DNA of 13,730 nt from Bacillota bacterium (GCA_023405875.1 JAEXXN010000584.1:1-13730); one strand, 5' to 3'. Positions 1 through 8,027 are shown, counted from the stretch's first letter. Notes: generated from the letters alone by a model not told the origin. Program-made: numbers and translations.

Positions 1-1033
1 TGTTTTCGTAAAGCTGCACACCCTTCTGGTATGCCTCTCCAATATAATACCTGGGCAGAACAGATACCATAAGCTTATCGGCAAAGGCGCTGTTGCCGGT
101 CCAGGTGGAAAGGGGCTCCAGGCCGAAATCAAAGGAAGCCACTCCAACCATTCCCCTTCCCTTTTCAATCCTCTGCAGCAATACATGGTTTCCTTCGGTA
201 ATTATTGCCGTGCTGTTTCTCATGCTTATATCCAGTGAACTGATGCCGACAGTTTCTACAGTCTTGCTTTCAGCCAGCTTGTGAAGGCTTGAGGTTTCAA
301 GGCTGCTGATTTCGCCTACCTCTCCGGGGATAAAATCGTCCTTGAAAACCGACAGGGTTTTATTCTGTGAAGGCCCTGTGCCGATTATCAATACGCCCCC
401 TTCATATACCCAATCCTTCAGGGCTTTATACTGCTTATCCCCAAGCTTTGAGGTATCAAAATCATTGATAACGATGACGTTGAAGGCCTTCAGCACGTCA
501 GTATCCTCAGGAAAGCTGTGTTCATCCAGCCTGACGTTTTTCGTACCTATATTGCCGGCATTTTTCATGGTAATTTTATTTATATATTTTACACTGTCAT
601 AGTCATCACTTAGTATTCCGATGGCGAAGGTTTCCCTATTGGAGCCCGGGTCCACCCTGAAGGTCTTTGTACTCACGATAGAATTACCTTCGGCAAGGTT
701 GACATTTATTTTGGTATTGAATAGATTAACCGGTATATTCATTATGAATTCCTTGGTGGAATCCTTGGGAAGGCTTACCTTCATAGCATAAACCGTAATA
801 CTCCCGGATTGATTCGGCATCTCTATCTGCAGCTCGCCGTTTATATCCCGGAGTTTGTTTTCTACCACAAAATAGACAGGCGTACTATATCCGAGCTTAT
901 AGAACTTATCAAAACCAACCCTGATATCCATATTTATTCCATCATCAGCTTCAGCCTGTACGGCAAGCTGTGTGAACTGACCTGCTGCAAGCATAAGGAT
1001 CAATACTACAGCTATTCTCCATTTCCCTTTCAA
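1..1033 (-). CDS. Exported protein of unknown function, N-terminal part (cut by window start)
   Basis: The reverse strand stays open from a TTG at 1033-1031 to the window edge, giving 344 complete codons with no stop. TTG is chosen because an AGGGGG Shine-Dalgarno site (1042-1047) lies 8 bases upstream and an in-frame TGA (1039-1037) blocks any extension. Residues 1-26 look like a signal peptide: basic LKGKWR, then a hydrophobic run ending near VQA. Residues 30-130 are rich in beta-prone segments. Around residues 178-225 the pattern VIVINDFD...LKDWVYEGGVLIIGTG resembles the glutamine-amidotransferase-like fold found in large clostridial surface proteins. No catalytic residues can be assigned. 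The C-terminal part, which might hold a membrane anchor, lies outside the window. No function is claimed, but the reading frame is secure. Confidence 0.85.
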   Translation of the reverse strand, partial: MKGKWRIAVVLILMLAAGQFTQLAVQAEADDGINMDIRVGFDKFYKLGYSTPVYFVVENKLRDINGELQIEMPNQSGSITVYAMKVSLPKDSTKEFIMNIPVNLFNTKINVNLAEGNSIVSTKTFRVDPGSNRETFAIGILSDDYDSVKYINKITMKNAGNIGTKNVRLDEHSFPEDTDVLKAFNVIVINDFDTSKLGDKQYKALKDWVYEGGVLIIGTGPSQNKTLSVFKDDFIPGEVGEISSLETSSLHKLAESKTVETVGISSLDISMRNSTAIITEGNHVLLQRIEKGRGMVGVASFDFGLEPLSTWTGNSAFADKLMVSVLPRYYIGEAYQKGVQLYEN

Positions 1034-1072
1034 TTGTCAACCCCCTATATCAAATCAATATTGTGTATATTA

Positions 1073-1233
1073 TTATTGCTCCGCCGATTAAACCTTGCCA
1101 AAGATTTGCGTGGATTTTTGCCACAAGGCAAGGCGGAGGAGGAAGTAATATGCGTATATTGCGACTGACGACAACGCAGCATTGTGGTAAAAAGACCGCA
1201 AAGATTGGCATTGTTTAGTCGGTGGAGCAATAA
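1073..1233. repeat. 161-bp fold-back element (MITE-like), candidate
   Basis: The ends are perfect 10-bp inverted repeats: TTATTGCTCC (1073-1082) and GGAGCAATAA (1224-1233). The inverted similarity continues inward with few mismatches over about 50 bases per arm, including TTTGCG/CGCAAA (1105-1110 with 1197-1202) and CCACAA/TTGTGG (1121-1126 with 1182-1187). The centre holds the near-palindrome AATATGCGTATATT (1147-1160). It has no convincing coding frame. The size and whole-length fold-back fit a miniature inverted-repeat element or a long RNA hairpin. Copy number elsewhere in the genome cannot be seen from here. Confidence 0.55.
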
Positions 1234-1397
1234 CTTCATATGTATAGACTATCGCCCTGATATTTTGACGAAACAACCGGCAATAAAGTTTCAAATTCTG
1301 TTTATCTTCTGCGGGCTGCGCCGTTACAGTAAATATTTGTATCCTGATATTATTTTAACCTACCCTTATTAATTATCCAATACATGCAATATAACAA
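1234..1397. other. Gene-free AT-rich stretch, nothing recognised
   Basis: This lies between the fold-back element and the promoter of the M20 hydrolase gene. No supported coding frame, RNA gene or clear repeat is visible. Confidence 0.5.
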
Positions 1398-1401
1398 TTG
1401 G

Positions 1402-1431
1402 TTTACATTTGTGGTAGAATGATGCTATAAC
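1402..1431 (+). promoter_or_regulatory. Probable sigma-A promoter of the M20 hydrolase gene
   Basis: TTTACA (1402-1407), an 18-base spacer and TATAAC (1426-1431) preceded by an extended -10 TG (1423-1424). The predicted leader is about 50 bases and contains an inverted repeat, TATAACG (1426-1432) with CGTTATA (1462-1468). A GGAGG ribosome site follows at 1476-1480, 6 bases before the ATG. Confidence 0.5.
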
Positions 1432-1486
1432 GAGCAAAGGCAAAAAAATTTTCTACTGATGCGTTATAAGCTCATGGAGGTATTTT

Positions 1487-3139
1487 ATGGATATAGAAAG
1501 AATGAAAAAGCTGCTTTTTGATTTTTGCAGCGTACCCAGTATAAGTGAAACTGCCGGAGAGCTCTCCATGGCAAAGCTCCTTTATGACAAAGTATCAGAG
1601 CTGAAGTATTTCACAGACAATCCCGGAAATATTGCAATTGATCCCATTAAGGGAGACCACCTGAACAGGACCTTCTTCCATGCATTGATGGAGGGCGGGG
1701 TCAAAAGCAAGGAAACCGTCATACTTTTAAGTCATTTCGATGTGGTGGACGTACTGGATTACGGCCCCTACAAGGATTATGCCTTTAATCCGCAGGAATA
1801 TACCGGGCTTCTGAAGCAGGACCACAGCATCAGCCTCTCACAGGAGGCCAAAGAGGATCTTGCCTCAGGAGATTATATATTCGGCAGGGGAACAATGGAT
1901 ATGAAATTCGGAATAGCCCTTGATGTCGAAATAATGTCCCAGATAGAAAGTAAATTAGAATATTTCCCGGGAAATATTCTTTTGCTGTCAGTTCCTGACG
2001 AAGAAAACAATTCCGCAGGGATGCTCGCAGCGGTTGAGCTTTTGGCCGGGCTGAAGGAGGAAAAAGGCCTGGACTACAAATGCTGCCTTGTTTCCGAACC
2101 TCATTTCCCCAAATACCCAGGGGATAACAACAAATATATTTATACAGGTGCCATAGGGAAGCTGCTTCCCGTATTCTTCTGTATCGGCAAGGAAACTCAT
2201 GCGGGAGACCCTTTTTCAGGGTTGAATCCCAACCTGCTCACAGGGAAAATAATAGAGAAAATCGAGCTGAACCCCGAGCTGTCCGACGCCTTTGAAGGCT
2301 TCAGGGTACCGGCTCCCGTGTGCCTGAAGCAGGCAGATGTAAAAGCCTCCTATTCTGTATCCACCCCCGCGGCAGCTTATGCATATTTCAATTTTATGAC
2401 CATTGAAGCTACCCCCGACATATTGCTTGGAAAACTCAGAGCTGTTGCCGAGGAGTCCTTTACAGAGGTACTTCAGGACATCAGGGACAAGGCGGACAGG
2501 CTGGAAATGCTGACAGGAGGCAAACCGAAGCTGCCGGAAATAAAACCTGTGGTTGTAACCTTCCAGGAGCTTTATTCCATGTCGCTGGAAGCAAGGGGAA
2601 CCGAGTTTGAAGAGCATATGAAGTCTTTCATAAAGGAGCTTCCACCGGCCGATCTGAGAGAGCTGTCCCTCAGCGTTGCAAGGGAGGTACATAAATTCTG
2701 CCCTTACAGGGACCCCATGATAGTACTGTTCTTTGCCCCTCCTTATTATCCGCACTCGGGAACAGGCAGGGAAAAAGGCAAAATATCCGAAATAGCCGGG
2801 AGGATACTTGAAAAAGCCCTTTCGGAATATGGGGAACAGATGACCATAGAGCCATTTTTCCCGGGCCTTTCAGATATGAGCTATCTGGGTCTGCCCGATA
2901 ACATAAATATAGAAAACCTTAAGGCCAACTTTCCTCTCTGGGGCGATAGGTATGCCATACCCCTTGATTCCATAGCCGGCCTTAATATACCGTTTATGAA
3001 CATCGGCCCCTTGGGCAAGGATGCCCATAAGTATACCGAAAGGCTTTGTATTTCCTATTCCTTCAACAAAGCCTCAAAATTGGTTTTTGAAGCGGTACTG
3101 TCCGCACTTGATGTAAAGCCCGAAGCTTTCGGGCTATGA
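1487..3139 (+). CDS. rocB: RocB-type M20-family metallohydrolase
   Basis: A 550-residue cytoplasmic protein of the M20 zinc hydrolase family, RocB subgroup (B. subtilis RocB is about 566 residues and linked to arginine/ornithine use; its exact reaction is not firmly known to me). M20 landmarks are present in order: HFD (H83, D85), GRGTMD with the bridging Asp D138, DEE with the catalytic/metal Glu pair E172-E173, a further likely acidic ligand in SEP (E204), and a C-terminal His in GKDAH (H514). The segment from GKLLPVFF through KETHAGDPFSGL (about 224-246) is the subgroup signature. The start is fixed by GGAGG 6 bases upstream of the ATG. It is the first of two same-strand genes, with its own predicted promoter. 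An 8-bp perfect hairpin (3117-3135) covers the last codons. Family membership is confident; the substrate is not. Confidence 0.85.
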   Translation: MDIERMKKLLFDFCSVPSISETAGELSMAKLLYDKVSELKYFTDNPGNIAIDPIKGDHLNRTFFHALMEGGVKSKETVILLSHFDVVDVLDYGPYKDYAFNPQEYTGLLKQDHSISLSQEAKEDLASGDYIFGRGTMDMKFGIALDVEIMSQIESKLEYFPGNILLLSVPDEENNSAGMLAAVELLAGLKEEKGLDYKCCLVSEPHFPKYPGDNNKYIYTGAIGKLLPVFFCIGKETHAGDPFSGLNPNLLTGKIIEKIELNPELSDAFEGFRVPAPVCLKQADVKASYSVSTPAAAYAYFNFMTIEATPDILLGKLRAVAEESFTEVLQDIRDKADRLEMLTGGKPKLPEIKPVVVTFQELYSMSLEARGTEFEEHMKSFIKELPPADLRELSLSVAREVHKFCPYRDPMIVLFFAPPYYPHSGTGREKGKISEIAGRILEKALSEYGEQMTIEPFFPGLSDMSYLGLPDNINIENLKANFPLWGDRYAIPLDSIAGLNIPFMNIGPLGKDAHKYTERLCISYSFNKASKLVFEAVLSALDVKPEAFGL

Positions 3140-3182
3140 CAAGAAGTGGGGGACATCTTTAGCTTCGTTATAACGGAGGTAT

Positions 3183-3199
3183 GGCGAATACTGTTCGCC
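3183..3199 (+). other. Short perfect hairpin between the hydrolase and methyltransferase genes
   Basis: GGCGAA (3183-3188), loop TACTG, TTCGCC (3194-3199). No U-tract follows, so it is not an intrinsic terminator. A 10-bp palindrome, CGTTATAACG (3166-3175), lies just upstream. The role is unknown; it could be an mRNA-processing or stability element between the two genes. Confidence 0.3.
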
Positions 3200-3259
3200 C
3201 CCGCGGATAATTATATATTGTAAAAGCAAACACATATTTAAAAGAAAAGAGGTTGACCT

Positions 3260-4429
3260 ATGGCTAAAGTCATACTGAAGAAGGGTGAAGAAGACAGGCT
3301 CCTCATGGGGCATCCCTGGGTATTCGGCAACGAAGTCAGGATCATAGAGGGTGCCGTTGTCCCCGGTGATATAGTTGATGTACACGATTTTAAGAATAAT
3401 TATATAGGCAGCGGATACATAAATCCCAATTCAAAGATACTTGTAAGACTGTTGACCCGTGAGCATGAAGAAATAAACAGGGATTTCTTCAGGAAAAGGA
3501 TCCGGCAGGCATGGGATTACAGGAGGAAACTTGTAGATACCTCAAGCTGCCGTGTTATTTTTGGTGAAGCCGACTTCCTGCCTGCACTTATAGTAGATAA
3601 GTTCGGGGATTATCTCAGTATACAGACACTTTCTCTGGGTATAGAGAAGTATAAGGACATCATACTGGAGCTGCTGGAGGAAATACTTGAACCAAAGGGA
3701 ATATACGAGAGAAATGACGTGCAGATAAGGGAAAAGGAAGGCCTTGAGCAAAAAAAGGGCTTTATAAAAGGCCCCTTTGATACTACTGTTGAAATAATGG
3801 AAAACGAAGTAAAGCTGCTTGTAGATATAGCGAATGGGCAGAAAACCGGGTATTTCCTTGATCAGAGGGAAAACAGAGCTGCCCTTAAGCCTTTTGTAAA
3901 GGATGCCCGGGTGCTGGACACCTTCACTCACACCGGAGGCTTTGCCCTTCATGCGGCATACTACGGTGCAAAGGAAGTAACTGCTGTGGATATTTCAGAG
4001 CACGCCATAGAATATGTTAAAAGAAATGCAGAGCTGAACGGGCTGCAGGATAAGATCAAGGGAGTAGTGGGCAATGTCTTCGATGTTCTCAAGGAATACC
4101 AGACAACCAACGAGAAATTCGATGTGGTAATACTCGACCCCCCTGCATTCTGCAAAACCAAGTCTGCCGTGGAGGGGGCCTACAGAGGCTACAAGGATAT
4201 AAACCTGAGAGGCATGAAGATATTAAAGCCCGGAGGCTTCCTGGTTACCTGCTCCTGCTCCCACTACATGTACCCCGGACTGTTCATGGAAATGCTCCAG
4301 GATGCAGCCAGGGACGCCAAGCGCATGGTAAGGCAGGTGGAGTTCAGGACACAGGCCAAGGATCACCCGGTGCTGTACGGTTCTGATGAATCGATGTATC
4401 TGAAGTGCGTGATTCTACAGGTGATGTAG
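3260..4429 (+). CDS. rlmI: 23S rRNA (cytosine-C5) methyltransferase, RlmI family
   Basis: A 389-residue class I SAM-dependent RNA methyltransferase, almost the length of E. coli RlmI (396), which makes m5C1962 in 23S rRNA. An N-terminal PUA-like RNA-binding domain covers about residues 1-75 (GHPWVFGNEV). The family motif GYFLDQR is at 197-203, SAM motif I (VLDTFTHTGGF) at 218-228, an acidic ribose-binding Asp in VDIS near 243, DPPAF at 293-297, and the catalytic cysteine motif CSCS at 331-334. The C-terminal DHP...MYLK...VM also matches the family. GAGG sits about 7 bases before the ATG. The gene is 120 bp downstream of the M20 hydrolase and on the same strand, so it may be co-transcribed, but the functions are unrelated. 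This is a housekeeping RNA-modification gene; the exact target base is inferred from the family. Confidence 0.9.
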   Translation: MAKVILKKGEEDRLLMGHPWVFGNEVRIIEGAVVPGDIVDVHDFKNNYIGSGYINPNSKILVRLLTREHEEINRDFFRKRIRQAWDYRRKLVDTSSCRVIFGEADFLPALIVDKFGDYLSIQTLSLGIEKYKDIILELLEEILEPKGIYERNDVQIREKEGLEQKKGFIKGPFDTTVEIMENEVKLLVDIANGQKTGYFLDQRENRAALKPFVKDARVLDTFTHTGGFALHAAYYGAKEVTAVDISEHAIEYVKRNAELNGLQDKIKGVVGNVFDVLKEYQTTNEKFDVVILDPPAFCKTKSAVEGAYRGYKDINLRGMKILKPGGFLVTCSCSHYMYPGLFMEMLQDAARDAKRMVRQVEFRTQAKDHPVLYGSDESMYLKCVILQVM

Positions 4430-4435
4430 ATTTCA

Positions 4436-4462
4436 GGGACAAGGGGACAGGTTCCTTGTCCC
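4436..4462. repeat. Short palindromic hairpin after the methyltransferase gene
   Basis: GGGACAAGG (4436-4444) and CCTTGTCCC (4454-4462) form a perfect 9-bp stem with a 9-base loop, starting 7 bases after the stop codon. No run of T follows, so it is not a classic terminator. From memory, similar GGGACA...TGTCCC palindromes are dispersed in clostridial genomes, so it may be a REP-like unit. It could also stabilise the mRNA 3' end. Confidence 0.5.
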
Positions 4463-4479
4463 GGGTTTGCCGGCGTTCG

Positions 4480-4815
4480 GCACAATATAGGAAGGATGCG
4501 ACGTAAAAAAGCGGAACGGTTTAGAACCATTCCCTACATATGCTCCATTCCTATGGATGGATTTAGAGGTTACAAGCTAAGGATAGTAGGCTTTGGAATG
4601 TAGGTGAAATGTTATACGGCAGCTTGCGGAGAAACCTTAGAACTTCTTAGCGAAATGTAGGAATAGCAGCAGCAACTGTTCGAGGGTCGCGAGTTTTGCT
4701 GCTGCCCGGAATGAGCTTAGAAGTTCTGGTTTCGGAGCTTCGCTGCGGTATAATATTTCACTTGCACTCCAAAGCCTATACCAACTCCAGGTATGTCGCA
4801 TCCTTCTTATTGTGC
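4480..4815. repeat. 336-bp fold-back element (MITE-like) or structured RNA, candidate
   Basis: Almost the whole interval between the two convergent genes folds on itself. Paired blocks, from outside inward: GCACAATA (4480-4487) with TATTGTGC (4808-4815); GAAGGATGCGAC (4491-4502) with GTCGCATCCTTC (4795-4806); AGGCTTTGGA (4588-4597) with TCCAAAGCCT (4768-4777); GTGAAAT (4604-4610) with ATTTCAC (4755-4761); GAAACC (4631-4636) with GGTTTC (4728-4733); AGAACTTCT (4639-4647) with AGAAGTTCT (4719-4727); GCAGCAGCAA (4666-4675) with TTGCTGCTGC (4696-4705). The left arm carries an extra insert (about 4505-4580) with its own small hairpins. There is no transposase and no convincing protein. It shares no sequence with the element at 1073-1233. 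Confidence 0.65.
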
Positions 4816-4832
4816 GACAGCTCCTCCATATT

Positions 4833-7022
4833 TCACTCTTTAGCAATTATACGGTCTATCACAAGCTGCCTGAAGTCTTGAGACAGCATTGAAAAATATG
4901 CGGTAAAGCCGGTTACCCTTACTACCAGATCAGGATGCATGGATGGATCCCGGTGAGCCTCCAGGAGCTTTTTCTCATCTATGATGTTTATATTCAGGAG
5001 CGTTGCTCCCTTATCAAATAATGTACGTATAAGGTCAGCCATTTTTTTTACAGCTTCATCGTCCCTGACCAGCCCCGGGTCCAGCTCCAACTGTACAGGG
5101 GCGGTATTTCCATAGCCGGGCTGTATAGCTGCAATAGTATTTGCCAGGGCGGTTACCGCTCCGTCCTTCCTGAAGCCGGGCATAGGATTCGCTCCGTGGT
5201 TTATAGCCTCCCCGGCCCTTCTCCCGTTTGGCGTCGCACCTACCGCTTTTCCGAAATCTATTGTGTTGGCCCAGGAAAACCAGCCGGGAATAAAGTTGTA
5301 GCGTGGATATATGTCGTTCTGCGCTCGCACAAGGGTAGTAAACAGCTCCGATATCCTCGTCCCCCACTCATCTCCGGGGGAATTTCCCTGGCCGTACCGG
5401 GGGCTGCTTTTCATCATGAAACGTATATACTCTCCCTCTGTTCCCTCAAAGTTGTTTTTTATGACTTCAGCAAGCTGCTGCCAGGTAATGCGGCCTTCCT
5501 TTTCAATCCGCTGCTCCAGGGCGGCAAAGCAATCCGCAATAGTTGCGATTCCGGCTCCGTCAATTGCCAGGTTATAGTATTCGGCACCTCCGTCGGAAAC
5601 ATCCAGTCCTTTTTCAACAGGTCCATGACTTAAAAGATTGAGTATGAGCTCCGGTTCGTTGAATACCTGGTATCTCATATGGAAATCCATCCCCTGGGCT
5701 GTAACGGCAACGGCTTTGCCAAGATGACCGGCAAAGCTGCTCCACAAATTATCTATACCCGGCCGGCATGGAGCTTGAGACATCATTTCTTCGAAGGCTA
5801 CCTCGAATACCTTTGCAACATTGACCTTTACAAGGTCATTCAAGGTATACTCCAGACCCGGAAGGGACATCCAGTTGCAGCCTACGGCTATGCGTTTTCT
5901 TGCCAACTCTGCGGAAAAACCGCTTTTCATAAAGCCCTCCACCAGGGCCTTATCTCCCGAATACCTGGGCCAGCCGTTTTTATTGCTGAAAAGGTAATCA
6001 ACCGATTTCAGGAAGAAAGCTTCATCCAGCCCCTCATGCACACGTATTGTGAGGTTGCAGGAGGTATTGATCTTGTTGGCTGCTTCCAGCACAAGATAGG
6101 ATATATGGCTGGTCATGTCCCTGCCGTTCTCATCAGGCCCACCCAACTGGTAATAGTGGGTGTCGTTCAATAAAAGGCAGGCAATATAGAATACGGCTTC
6201 CTCATCATCGATCAGGCCGGATTCTATATCCCGCTCATAGAATGGTCTCAGCAGCTCGTCCAGTTGTCCTCCTGCCCCGTCCCGGTTGTAGGTCCGGGTG
6301 ATCATATTGAACCAGCATATCCACTGGCAGGCTTCCCGCATCGTCTTGGGCGGGTTGCCGATTATCTGCTTGTTTACTTCCTTCATAGACTTCAGGTTGG
6401 CTTTCAGGATGGGATTCTTTTCTTCCATTTCCATTTCGCTTATAACATCTACAGTATTCTGAATCCATGCCTTGATCCCATAAATAGTCTTTATCTCAGC
6501 CTCGTAAAATTCTCCGCACTCTCCGGGATTAATCGACTTGTAACGGTTGAGCTTCTCCAGCAGCCCATCCCAGCCCGCTTCCAGGCCTATGCCGTAATCC
6601 GGTGCAAAGTGGGCATCAAAGCCTATTCCGGCTATAATATTGTATTTGTCAAACTCTGCCTTGAGCTGTGAAAAATCATAGTCGGGATTCCATGTGGAGC
6701 CTTTCATCCGCGAAAGGAAAAACATCCACCTGCCGGAAAAGGCATCCACAGGATCTACATATACAGGATGCTTGCACATCAGATCATAAAAATTGTCCGA
6801 CCAGCCCTTATATCCATAAAAGGAACCATCCTGATGATTCGGTATGATTTCCCATACAAAATCCTCCGGTGGAACCACTCTTCCATAGTCATCCTCATCG
6901 AGGCCGCCCTCAGCTTCTATTTTCCGCTTTGTCTCCAGAAGCTTTCTTTCACGCAGTATTGCAATACGTTCGTCATAGCTCAGCATTTTATCTGCCGGAA
7001 TGCTGTTTAACAAGCGTTTCAC
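4833..7022 (-). CDS. Uncharacterised glycyl radical enzyme (pyruvate formate-lyase superfamily)
   Basis: Predicted oxygen-sensitive cytoplasmic radical enzyme of 729 residues, shorter than most GREs (about 760-850). Positions below count from the upstream GTG at 7031. The C-terminal glycyl loop is RVTGFTAYF with radical Gly708. The active-site loop is GCNW with a single Cys385. The PFL-superfamily segments GGAEYYN (481-487), ATPNGRRAGE (599-608) and LNINIID (679-685) are all present. Pyruvate formate-lyase has two adjacent cysteines here, and GRE dehydratases and lyases carry GCxE with a Glu base; neither pattern is present, so the reaction is unknown. GTG at 7022 is preferred as start: AAAGGGGGTGA (7038-7028) lies 5 bases upstream, whereas it overlaps the GTG at 7031. 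It follows its activase by 21 bases and is the last gene of the transporter operon, suggesting it acts on the imported compound. Confidence 0.9.
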   Translation of the reverse strand: MKRLLNSIPADKMLSYDERIAILRERKLLETKRKIEAEGGLDEDDYGRVVPPEDFVWEIIPNHQDGSFYGYKGWSDNFYDLMCKHPVYVDPVDAFSGRWMFFLSRMKGSTWNPDYDFSQLKAEFDKYNIIAGIGFDAHFAPDYGIGLEAGWDGLLEKLNRYKSINPGECGEFYEAEIKTIYGIKAWIQNTVDVISEMEMEEKNPILKANLKSMKEVNKQIIGNPPKTMREACQWICWFNMITRTYNRDGAGGQLDELLRPFYERDIESGLIDDEEAVFYIACLLLNDTHYYQLGGPDENGRDMTSHISYLVLEAANKINTSCNLTIRVHEGLDEAFFLKSVDYLFSNKNGWPRYSGDKALVEGFMKSGFSAELARKRIAVGCNWMSLPGLEYTLNDLVKVNVAKVFEVAFEEMMSQAPCRPGIDNLWSSFAGHLGKAVAVTAQGMDFHMRYQVFNEPELILNLLSHGPVEKGLDVSDGGAEYYNLAIDGAGIATIADCFAALEQRIEKEGRITWQQLAEVIKNNFEGTEGEYIRFMMKSSPRYGQGNSPGDEWGTRISELFTTLVRAQNDIYPRYNFIPGWFSWANTIDFGKAVGATPNGRRAGEAINHGANPMPGFRKDGAVTALANTIAAIQPGYGNTAPVQLELDPGLVRDDEAVKKMADLIRTLFDKGATLLNINIIDEKKLLEAHRDPSMHPDLVVRVTGFTAYFSMLSQDFRQLVIDRIIAKE

Positions 7023-7043
7023 CGCTCTCACCCCCTTTGATTG

Positions 7044-7943
7044 TTATCCTGTTCTTACAGGTATGCCATACCGCTTCGCCGCGGCAGCCAGTTCATCCAT
7101 TTCAGCCTTGTTGTTTGGCCTCGCTTCCTCAAAAGGGTTAGCTGCGCTCAGTCCCCTGTACTTGGCCTCTCCCAGCGGATTATAATTCAGAAGCTCATAA
7201 TATTCCAGGTTGGGTAAGGCTGCTATGAAAGCAGCTATTCCCTCTATTTCTTTCACCGAATCGTTGACGCCCGGTATTACCGGCGTCCTTACAATGAAAG
7301 GTATTCCTGTTTCAGAAAGCCTCCGGACATTTTCCAGGACCCTTTCATTGGAAAGCTTTGTCCAAGCCTCATGTTTGCTGCTTTCAAACAGTTTTATATC
7401 CAGCATTACCAGATCAGTCACTTCAAGAAGCTTCTCAATCGCCTCCCAGGGGAAGCTGAGATTGGTTTCTATTGCTGTATTGATGCCTTCACCTTTACAG
7501 CGCTTCAGCAGCTCACGGGCAAATTCCGCCTGTACCAGCACCTCTCCCCCGGAAAGGGTGACCCCTCCCCCGGAGGTCCGGTAATAATCCATATCCTGCA
7601 GCACTTCATCCATAACGTCCTCAATCGTCAACGGCTTTCCGGTCAGAACCATGGCTCCGGGGAAGCATATTTCCGAGCATTTGCCGCAATTGCTGCACAA
7701 CTGCCTGTCATATATATGTCCGGCAACCGACTGCTTCTGTGCCCCTGTGGGGCATACTTCAACACATTTAAGGCAGCCGATGCAGTTATTTTCATAATAT
7801 ATCATCTGTGGTGCCGGGTTTATCGTTTCAGGATTATGACACCATGGGCATGCCATATTGCAGCCCTTTAAGAAAACGGTGGTCCTTATGCCGGGACCGT
7901 CATGCAGTGAAAATCGCTGTATATCTGTGATTATGCCTTTCAT
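7044..7943 (-). CDS. Glycyl-radical enzyme activating protein (radical SAM)
   Basis: A 299-residue radical SAM enzyme that installs the glycyl radical on its partner GRE, using SAM and reduced Fe-S clusters. The radical SAM motif CNMACPWC gives C28, C32 and C35. An inserted ferredoxin-like domain carries two further 4Fe-4S sets: C54/C57/C60/C64 and C83/C86/C89/C93. SGGE (131-134) binds SAM. PFL activase lacks the ferredoxin insert; activases of GRE dehydratases and decarboxylases have it, which argues against a plain PFL pair. The ATG at 7943 has GGGGGTG about 5 bases upstream. The gene lies immediately before the GRE gene (21-base gap), so co-translation in a fixed ratio is likely. The partner assignment rests on adjacency and is very likely right. 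Confidence 0.93.
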   Translation of the reverse strand: MKGIITDIQRFSLHDGPGIRTTVFLKGCNMACPWCHNPETINPAPQMIYYENNCIGCLKCVEVCPTGAQKQSVAGHIYDRQLCSNCGKCSEICFPGAMVLTGKPLTIEDVMDEVLQDMDYYRTSGGGVTLSGGEVLVQAEFARELLKRCKGEGINTAIETNLSFPWEAIEKLLEVTDLVMLDIKLFESSKHEAWTKLSNERVLENVRRLSETGIPFIVRTPVIPGVNDSVKEIEGIAAFIAALPNLEYYELLNYNPLGEAKYRGLSAANPFEEARPNNKAEMDELAAAAKRYGIPVRTG

Positions 7944-8027
7944 TGAAACACCCCCAAAAGAAAATTAAAGCATTTTTTGTCTCCGATACCCTGCATAGAA
8001 AGCGGGGGTACTTATATATTGCTGCTC

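Noticed and set aside
93..1168. Several plus-strand open frames at the left end
   Set aside because: They are antisense to the exported-protein frame, which has a signal peptide, a ribosome site and 344 uninterrupted codons.
2216..2755. Long reverse-strand open frame opposite the RocB-like gene
   Set aside because: It lies entirely antisense to a well-supported gene, has no ribosome site and no recognisable domain; it is a codon-bias shadow.
3117..3135. Hairpin AGCCCGAA/TTCGGGCT as a terminator of the hydrolase gene
   Set aside because: The 8-bp stem covers the stop codon region and no T-run follows; it is not an intrinsic terminator.
3181..3210. Nine-codon leader peptide starting ATGGCGAAT after GGAGG
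   Set aside because: The ribosome site is only 1 base from the ATG, and nothing indicates an attenuator.
4637..4881. Small open frames inside the fold-back element
   Set aside because: They run through the paired arms on both strands, with no ribosome site and low-complexity translation.
4833..7022. Annotation of the GRE as classical pyruvate formate-lyase
   Set aside because: There is one active-site Cys rather than two, the activase has the ferredoxin insert, and the operon is a sugar importer.
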